Positions 57,744 to 64,000 of a stretch of DNA of 64,000 bases are shown here, piece by piece. Origin of the DNA: Bradysia coprophila (Eukaryota; Arthropoda; Insecta; Diptera; Sciaridae); NCBI RefSeq assembly GCF_014529535.1, contig NW_023503501.1:4594150-4658149 (forward strand), read 5' to 3'. The position numbers were made by a program, and so were the translations under genes. The notes beneath the pieces were generated by a model. It made no database searches. It worked only from the letters and a program-made list of their open reading frames with translations, and was not told the origin of the DNA. How positions within the stretch are numbered: the first letter of the stretch is position 1; each line of letters starts with the position of its first letter.

Positions 57744-59423
57744 TTATGCAAAATAACGTTGCTTTGTCCAAGTCCACATAATTTCAATTATCAGTACAAT
57801 TGTACTGACAATCCAACCATAAACAATGAAGAATGGAAATTCGAATTCATCACTAGCCGCTTTATTTTCTAGTCTATTGCGGTTTTTATTTAGAATGCTT
57901 TTTTCTGTAGAAACAAAATCTTTCTCTAGCCATAGGCGAAACAATCCTGCGCTGTGCATCCAGTGAATAATTTCGTTTATTTTATCTAGGAACAGAACCC
58001 GTTCTGATACTGGAAACATGCAAAGTGAACTAGCCACAGTTACCCCAGTATCGTAATAACCTCTTATATTTAAGCGTCGTTGAGCGCGTAGCATCGTATC
58101 GAAATAGAGATCATTCGTCACGAACGACATTGCAGTAAAATTGAAAATTTCATATGTGAAATTGAATAGATCAATTGTTACAAGTCGGTTGGCCCAGTCT
58201 TTCTTACTTGATCGATAAGTTACTGTTTCAACAAGTTTTTCTAACAATTGTGGTGGAGTTGAAATAGTTAACGGTGAATTGTAAATATCATCAATAGTTT
58301 TAATTTGGTGCTGTAGAGTCGGTTTTGTCACATAACTTTGCATATCCGAAAGGTATCCATTAACGACAATGAATCCTGCGAATGTTAGAGGTCCAATAAG
58401 AAACATCTCAGCACGAGAAAGGTGTCGATAATTTATGTAACTGTTGTCATTGATCAGGAGGTTGAAAACATCCATCAAACTTTGTAAAAATAAAAACTTT
58501 CTCTGTTTTATGTAACGACAGGCGCACAATACTACTACGGTTACAGCTGTTCCACCTGCACAATATGCGAAAAATTCGTTCGTCGTTAACTGTAGAAGGT
58601 AAGCGTAGAAGCCGGAATATGGTTCTGCTTCCGGAACAACAATAGTTTCGTGGGTAAACGTAAGCGGATACGTTAGAAGTGCAGATGTTTTTTTTGTGAT
58701 CGAACCGAGTCTAGGAACGACGTCAAATCCATTTTGGAACGACTCTAGGAGGGATTTAAATTGCTTGTTTGTCGTTGAAAACGTGGCATTCGTTAGTTGA
58801 AAAATTGCCAGCCAGACTTGTTCGTTCATGTCACTTAAAAATTGGGTTAATCGGAAATTGTGTTGATGATAGTTGGAGTCTAGGCTCGGAAATAGATCCT
58901 CGCATTTACTTCTTATTGAAACGTTTAACACCTTGAATTTTCCAAACGAATGAAAAGTAAAAATATTCAACAAACGTCTGGAATGTGGGTATGTCGCTGC
59001 AAATACATTAACAACCAAGTGATCTCTTAACCACAGAAAATGATGCTGTACATCGTTAATTGAAGGGATATTTTGAAAGAATACTCCAATCTTCATATTT
59101 GTACTGAGACGTTGAATATTCCTGATTTGCTTCAGTAAACTCAGGTTCTTGTCGAACGTCGAACTCTCCAGAAAAACGATCATGAAAGTATTTTTACTTT
59201 GTACCACCTGAAGACTTTCCAGGCCAGTGACATTTCCATTTGAACTCTCGAAGATAAATAAACTTCTAGGCTGATTTCCATGCCTCACACAACGATCAAT
59301 ATCTGCTGATGAGCTCACTATGAAGACATTGTGATCAAAATTGAAGCAGTTGTTTAAATCATCTATGAGTCTGGCCTCTTCAGAAATAAGAGTCAGCAAG
59401 CTGAGTACTATTTGAATTTCCAT
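57744..59423 (-). CDS. divergent ionotropic receptor C, intronless
   Basis: Single open frame of 559 aa starting MEIQIVLSLLTLISEEARL. It is the duplicate partner of IR B; membrane segments, pore and S2 are nearly identical. Differences concentrate in the S1 half of the ligand-binding domain (about residues 193-250; for example B has HKLRLSEFLSDMNRQVWFSV where C has HNFRLTQFLSDMNEQVWLAI). It ends KQRYFA. No introns, no frameshifts. By family, a chemosensory ligand-gated cation channel subunit needing a co-receptor; the ligand is unknown. Confidence 0.92.
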   Translation of the reverse strand: MEIQIVLSLLTLISEEARLIDDLNNCFNFDHNVFIVSSSADIDRCVRHGNQPRSLFIFESSNGNVTGLESLQVVQSKNTFMIVFLESSTFDKNLSLLKQIRNIQRLSTNMKIGVFFQNIPSINDVQHHFLWLRDHLVVNVFAATYPHSRRLLNIFTFHSFGKFKVLNVSIRSKCEDLFPSLDSNYHQHNFRLTQFLSDMNEQVWLAIFQLTNATFSTTNKQFKSLLESFQNGFDVVPRLGSITKKTSALLTYPLTFTHETIVVPEAEPYSGFYAYLLQLTTNEFFAYCAGGTAVTVVVLCACRYIKQRKFLFLQSLMDVFNLLINDNSYINYRHLSRAEMFLIGPLTFAGFIVVNGYLSDMQSYVTKPTLQHQIKTIDDIYNSPLTISTPPQLLEKLVETVTYRSSKKDWANRLVTIDLFNFTYEIFNFTAMSFVTNDLYFDTMLRAQRRLNIRGYYDTGVTVASSLCMFPVSERVLFLDKINEIIHWMHSAGLFRLWLEKDFVSTEKSILNKNRNRLENKAASDEFEFPFFIVYGWIVSTIVLIIEIMWTWTKQRYFA

Positions 59424-59716
59424 GTTTTTCGAAAGAGACTTTGCTGATCACTAACTCACATTAAATTGACCATTCGTTCGGTACATAATATACATTTCCA
59501 ATAAAAAATCGGTGTTTCGATTAGTGCTGGGGATGGTAATTTCCGCGCCGCCATAATTTATGTCATGAATAGTTTGTGGTCGATAAAATCTTGATGAGTT
59601 GAATGATGCGAGCGATTCAGCTTCAGGGTTATTCACATAGGTCCAAGGTAATGTCCAAGGGGGAAATAATTGATTTTCAGATATTTTGGTTGAGATTTAA
59701 TTATAGTCCCCGATAA
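57752..59716. repeat. segmental duplication, copy 2
   Basis: Direct copy of 52766-54800 carrying IR C; slightly shorter because of two small deletions between and upstream of the reading frames. Confidence 0.85.
59451..59690 (-). pseudogene. second copy of the unrecognised upstream fragment
   Basis: Duplicate of the fragment before IR B: translation includes AESLASFNSSRFYRPQTIHD and NTDFLLEMYIMYRTNGQFN. About 50 bp present in the other copy (its C-terminal codons and stop) are deleted here, and a short deletion shortens the upstream end. Because the frame stays open, recent loss of constraint or weak constraint are both possible. Confidence 0.4.
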
Positions 59717-59774
59717 TCAATTTAAACATTTCGTTCAGATTTTATTTAGCGTATGGATTTATTTGATCATGCCC

Positions 59775-61340
59775 TCACGTTAGTAAGCGGGCGTGACGCA
59801 AGTCCACTACTAAAAATGTTTTACCAAATTTTTTTGAGGAAGCGGAGCATATTTACAGCATTTTTTTTATTTCTCCCCCTTAACTCCAACGACCCCTAAA
59901 CTAGGATATCTAGAATCTAGGAATCCATACGAGTTCAACGAGCTATCGCACGTTACTGCAGCTTCAAAATTGGCCGAGATATTGAACTTCGAAATATTGA
60001 TGTTTGTATGAAAATAAGCAAAATTTCGTATTTTCAGATAACTGAAATCGCCTACGTTAGTTAGTTAGTTTGTTACATAGTTCCTATGGAAAAGTGGATC
60101 CAGCAACTCCTAAACGTTTCTATAGATTTTTTTGAAATTTTGGTTACAGGCTAATAATGCCCCAAAAATAAGAATGCAATTTTCAAAAGTTGGAAAAAAC
60201 CCATATCTTGGGAGTTGGAGCTTCCCAAAGTCTCCATACAAATGCCATATAAATGCCAATTTGTTGTGTGTGTGAGTTGCATGATATGGATGGAAATGTG
60301 GTGAATGGTGGGTGTTGTTTTGGGATGTATTTCTTGTAAGGAATTGTTGGGATCATTAAGTATTAACTTAATCCACTAGGACGGTTCCTCCATTTTGGGA
60401 TGACGGATGATTCCTCTGGCACTTCCTAACTTCCATCGGATTTTTCGATGGATTTGGGTTATTTTCGACATGAGTGAGGTGTTCCAAGGTTGGTTCCTAA
60501 ATTTTGGGATGACAGATGATTCCTCTGGCACTACCTAACTTCCATCGGATTTTTTGATGGATCTGGGTTATTTTCGACATTAGTGAGGTGTTCCAAAGTT
60601 GGTTCCTAAATTTTGGGATGACAGATGATTCCTCTGGCACTACCTAACTTCCATCGTATTTTTTGATGGATCTGGGTTATTTTCGACATTAGTGAGGTGT
60701 TCCAAAATTGGTTCCTAAATTTTGGGATGACAGATGATTCTTCTGGCACTACCTAAGTTCCATCGGATTTTTTGATGGATCTGGGTTATTTTCGACTTAG
60801 TGAGGTGTTCCAAAGTTGGTTCCTAAATTTTGGGATGACAGACGATTCCTCTGGCACTACCTAACTTCCATCGGATTTTTTGATGGATTTGAGTTATATT
60901 CTACATTAGTGAAGTGTTTCAAAGTTGGTTCTATAAATTTTGGGATGACAGATGATTCCTCTGGCACTACCTAACTTCCATCGGATTTTGCGATGCCGTA
61001 TTGCCGTAGGTGTATCAATGCTTTTAAAGAAAATGTTTCCATGTGATCTTTTGGAAGAATTCTGCACAACACTGACAAATTTCAACTAATTGAAACCAGT
61101 AATTTAGACGTCAACGAATGTGTGACTGTAATGTTATTAGAAATTGGAAAACGTGTCAAAGTTTCACAAAAAATTGCCAAAGTTTTACAAAAATTGTTGA
61201 AGCTTCACAAATTTCACAAATTTTGTCAAAAATGTTTACAAATATTAGGATCTGGTATATAATGCTCCGCCGCGCCGTCCCCAATTTTTTTTTTGACATT
61301 TTTGGTAGTGGATCTGCGTCACGACCGCTTACTAACGTGA
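59775..61340. mobile_element. 1.57-kb TIR element carrying a 109-bp tandem array
   Basis: The left end tcacgttagtaagcgggcgt gacgca (59775 onward) and the inverted right end (to 61340) match over about 36 bp with three mismatches. Weaker similarity extends inward to about 80 bp (both arms reach agcggagcat / atgctccgcc). No transposase frame is present. The interior is largely the tandem array at 60370-61000. No clear target-site duplication. A non-autonomous DNA transposon of unassigned superfamily. Confidence 0.75.
60370..61000. repeat. ~109-bp tandem repeat, about six copies
   Basis: The phrase gatgacagatgattcctctg recurs at 60399, 60509, 60617, 60726, 60834 and 60944, a spacing of 108-110 bp. 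Each unit also has ccatcggattttttgatgg, a small internal hairpin. Copies are highly similar, so the array is young or homogenised. Confidence 0.9.
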
Positions 61341-61388
61341 AGAATTTCGCATGTTATTCCAAATGAGAAACCCGAAATCTAAATTTTT

Positions 61389-61676
61389 GATCGCTGATAT
61401 CTTTTTGATGGAGTCTTATTTCAGAAATGTACAAACAACGTTTCGAGTAAAAATATGTCAGCTTTGAATAAAAAATAGAATTGTCTGTGAAAGTTTCATG
61501 TGCTTTGAGAAAAGCGTATTTATATCCCAAATTTGCATCAAATGTACACTTTCCTCAAAGCACATAAATTTTCCACAGACAATCATATTTTTTATTGAAA
61601 GCTGACACATTTGTACTCGAAACGTTATTTGTACATTTCTTTTTAAAAAGACCCCTGTAGAAAGTTATCAGCGGTC
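61389..61676. repeat. 288-bp foldback palindrome 1
   Basis: The left arm (gatcgctgat, aaatgtacaaacaacgtttc, atgtcagctttgaataaaaa, gtgctttgag) pairs with the inverted right arm (ctcaaagcac, tttttattgaaagctgacac, gaaacgttatttgtacattt, atcagcggtc). Arms are about 130 bp with a ~30-bp loop and roughly 80-85% identity by eye. Confidence 0.8.
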
Positions 61677-61750
61677 GAAACGCACTAATGTACAATTTCA
61701 GCGTATTATCATTCAAAAGCATAAGCCCTCAAATAATCGAATTTGGGCGG

Positions 61751-62041
61751 AAAAATATTCGTTTTTTGATGATTTCTCTGAAAAAATCTTTTTTTTTTAA
61801 GTAAAACCATTAAAGCACCCAAAAATGTGTTACTTTTAAAGGAAAAATAGGTTTGTGATAACTTATCCCACTTGAAAAAACCTGTGCAGATTACATAAAT
61901 TTACGTAATCCGCAAAGGTTTCTCCAAGTGGGATAAGTTATCACCCGCAAACCAATTTTTCCTTTAAAAGTAACACTTTTTACTTTTTCAAAAAAAAGAT
62001 TTTGGTTCAGAAAAATAATCAAAAAACGAATATTTTTGTGT
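61751..62041. repeat. 291-bp foldback palindrome 2
   Basis: Arms of about 145 bp meet with almost no loop at attacataaatttacgtaat (about 61890-61910). The pairing includes gataacttatcccacttg with its inverse caagtgggataagttatc, and aatattcgttttttga with tcaaaaaacgaatatt. Non-coding; capable of forming a long hairpin if transcribed. Confidence 0.85.
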
Positions 62042-63244
62042 AGAAATGTAGGCTAGAAATTTGCCAAGGGGTGAGCGCTCTTAAGTTACGCTTTGCAATT
62101 CCATATTTGACATCACCTTATACGTCCTTCATGACTTACGTACATTACAATGAATAATTCATTCGTGTCGTTAAAATTAGTTTTGAAAATTACCAAAAGA
62201 TCAATGTTAAATAGCAAGAAATTTATGCGCAGCTGTTACGGTTTTAATTCAATTTTTTATCAAAATTTATGGAAATGAAATATTTGGTTAATTTGATACT
62301 AAGTCCTACCTTGAAAGTGGGTCAGGTCGCTTGACTCTTGAATATTTCAATATGTTCATAGGAGAGACAGCTGAAAGTGTGAAAGCTGAAGTGTGTTGCT
62401 TCTTTCGCTATTTTTTCCCAACTTCTGAATTTCATGGAAATTCACTGACCCATAAATCATTGATGATTGAATCGTACATTGCGTATGAATAAGGAGTAAT
62501 ACCGCATTTAAAAGTGCATCACGATCCCAGTCCAGCTTTACAGGAACAAAAAGTCCAGTCTTGAAAAAGGTCAGTGTCGACTGGCTAAAAATCATTTTCA
62601 TTATACGGTACTCGTCAACGTAACCCCACCTAATTTTTCGTCAAGTTGTCCCTAACCACAATTAATTTTCGTCATGTCTGCAGCTCTGGGAACTTTGGTA
62701 GTAAACATTGTAGTAAAATTTTCAGTCAACCGCGTCATTTTTAAATTGTGGTTCAGTTTATGTACTGACATTGCGCTCAAGGTTAGTTAAATTGAGTGAC
62801 CTTTTTTCTCCGCTTACGCTGTATAATATTGGAGGCAGCGCCATCTCTTCGCAAGTGGATTCGTCTATAGTGAATGATTTCTTCAATAACTGTTTCATCA
62901 TAACGTGACGTCTGATGCTACATACAAAAAAAATTCACCCATCATCACCGCAACGACAATCATCACGATAGGTGTGAATTTTTGAATAAAAATTCGCCAT
63001 GTTATCATCAAGTGTGTTGGGTCACCAGAGTATATTCATCTGCATGACCTCCCCAAGTCTTCGACGCCGCGTAAATATTTCTATGGTGGTGGTTTGTTTA
63101 ACCAAAGATGTTGACTAAGCTTAACTAAGATATTTTTGGTTGAGAAAGTCGCTAAGCCTCCAGCCGACCGACGACAATTCCTAAATCACCGATTTTCTAA
63201 CATAGAACCCTAGACTTTCCATTAAGGGAATAAATTATTAATGA

Positions 63245-63252
63245 TATAAATA
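63245..63252 (+). promoter_or_regulatory. TATA box of the Pro/Ala-rich peptide gene
   Basis: TATAAATA 46 bp upstream of the ATG at 63298, as expected for a core promoter with a ~20-nt 5' UTR. Confidence 0.55.
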
Positions 63253-63297
63253 CAAGCTCTGTGTTAATTTTAAGCAGAAAAGAAAAATTCGTGAACA

Positions 63298-63625
63298 ATG
63301 CATCACACATTTGTATCGTTGCTCCTTGTCGCTTTTTGTGTTGTTTTGGTAAATACGAATAGCATTGTAAAGTAGATTCCTGAACAATTTTTTTTTTATC
63401 TATTAGGTTAACTCTGTACCAATACCACAACCAAATGCCGAACCTGTTGCTGAGCCAACATTATTTCTAAAATTCTTGTTAGCATCACTTTTACTACAGC
63501 CACAGGTACCAGGAGCATTGCCAGGAGCACCACCAGCAGGACTACCAGCACTACCACCAGGTGTAGATCCCTCAACTATCGACCCCGCAGCACTTGCAGC
63601 CGCCCAAGCAGCAGCTGGAAAATAA
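63298..63625 (+). CDS. small secreted Pro/Ala-rich peptide precursor ending Gly-Lys, 89 aa
   Basis: Exons 63298-63348 and 63407-63625 are joined in phase 0 across a 58-bp GT-AG intron (89 codons). Residues 1-20 form a signal peptide (MHHTFVSLLLVAFCVVLVNS). The rest is low in charge and rich in Pro, Ala, Leu and Gly (PIPQPNAEPVAEP, then PGALPGAPPAGLPALPPG), ending DPAALAAAQAAAGK. There are no cysteines after the signal. The terminal Gly-Lys could serve as a C-terminal amidation signal. A TATA box lies at 63245-63252 and a poly(A) signal at 63916-63921. Family unknown; a small cuticular, salivary or antimicrobial-type product is possible. Function is not established. Confidence 0.75.
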
Positions 63626-64000
63626 AATTTTAACTATTGGCCGTTACACTCTAAATTTCTGAACCTGGAACATTTTAGAAAATTGTGGAAAATTGCGCTG
63701 CGGATGTAATTTTTTCTTTTCTTTTTTGTCTATTTCGACAGCTCAAACGTTTTTTTTTGTCATTTGATAATCATAAACAGCCTCGAGGCTGTTTACGTTT
63801 AGATAATCAAATATTAATTATTCAAAAAAAGAACGCAATTTTTCGAACTTGTATTGCATTCGAATTTTAGAGGGTAGTCGCTTCTAAAGATAATGTGAAA
63901 TTGAACTGAAGAAACAATAAAATTATCTCAAAACTACGTCAGTCTTTTAAATAAAGGAAACGCAAAGAATATTTCTCGAAAGAATTACTGGATATAGGGC
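63626..64000. other. 3' flank to window end
   Basis: AT-rich 3' UTR/intergenic sequence containing a small hairpin (cataaacagcctcgaggctgtttacg, about 63772-63797) and AATAAA at 63916-63921. No coding signal. Confidence 0.6.

Larger units (their letters stand above)
59424..63297. other. repeat-dominated intergenic region
   Basis: Holds the duplicated fragment, the 1.57-kb TIR element and two foldback palindromes. From about 62050 to 63300 it is AT-rich unique-looking sequence; caccagagtatattcatctg with gcatgacctcccca near 63025-63055 weakly recalls the TIR of the element at 52218. No coding exon found. Confidence 0.6.

Noticed and set aside
60370-61000. CRISPR array
   Set aside because: Units are 109 bp with no unique spacers, in a eukaryotic sequence; this is an ordinary tandem repeat.

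Overview
The window is animal nuclear DNA, almost certainly from an insect and most probably a lower (nematoceran) fly. The evidence is AT-rich intergenic DNA, many 50-70 bp GT-AG introns, an ortholog of the fly nociception channel painless, and an expansion of divergent ionotropic receptors (IRs), a family found only in protostomes. A fungus-gnat-like genome would fit, but that is inference; the sequence does not name the species.

Region 1 (2.2-28.6 kb, + strand) is one very large gene, an outer-arm axonemal dynein beta-type heavy chain (Dhc93AB / DNAH9-11-17 group). I could splice it by hand into 49 coding exons. Reading phase is kept at every junction, giving 4,477 codons and an intact motor with four P-loops. 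Two other genes sit inside its introns: painless (TRPA channel, opposite strand, intron 2) and a small cysteine-rich secreted peptide (same strand, intron 19). A 9-nt microexon encodes part of the AAA1 P-loop. Introns 14 and 19 also hold a minisatellite, several miniature inverted-repeat elements and a tRNA-like SINE relic.

Region 2 (30.4-38.1 kb) holds compact genes: RTRAF (+), with a GC-AG intron; DMAC1/TMEM261-like (-), convergent with RTRAF; a seven-exon Ir75-like receptor (-); and ribosomal protein S25 (+). Region 3 (39.4-47.5 kb) has a possible uncharacterised gene (-), two tandem ELOVL6-type fatty-acid elongases (+) and a secreted two-Apple/PAN-domain protein (-).

Region 4 (49.7-59.7 kb) is an array of three intronless divergent IR genes on the minus strand, with at least two decayed IR copies. 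Two of the intact genes come from a recent ~2 kb segmental duplication that also copied an unrecognised upstream reading frame. MITEs, one of them hAT-like with a perfect 8-bp target-site duplication, lie between the copies. Region 5 (59.7-64 kb) is repeat territory: a 1.57 kb terminal-inverted-repeat element carrying a ~109-bp tandem array, two adjacent ~290-bp foldback palindromes, and then a small two-exon gene for a secreted Pro/Ala-rich peptide ending in Gly-Lys.

The genes do not form one pathway. They mix ciliary/flagellar motility (dynein), nociception (painless), chemosensation (IRs), lipid elongation, and housekeeping genes for translation, RNA metabolism and complex I assembly. No CRISPR array, rRNA, intact tRNA or clear viral gene was seen.
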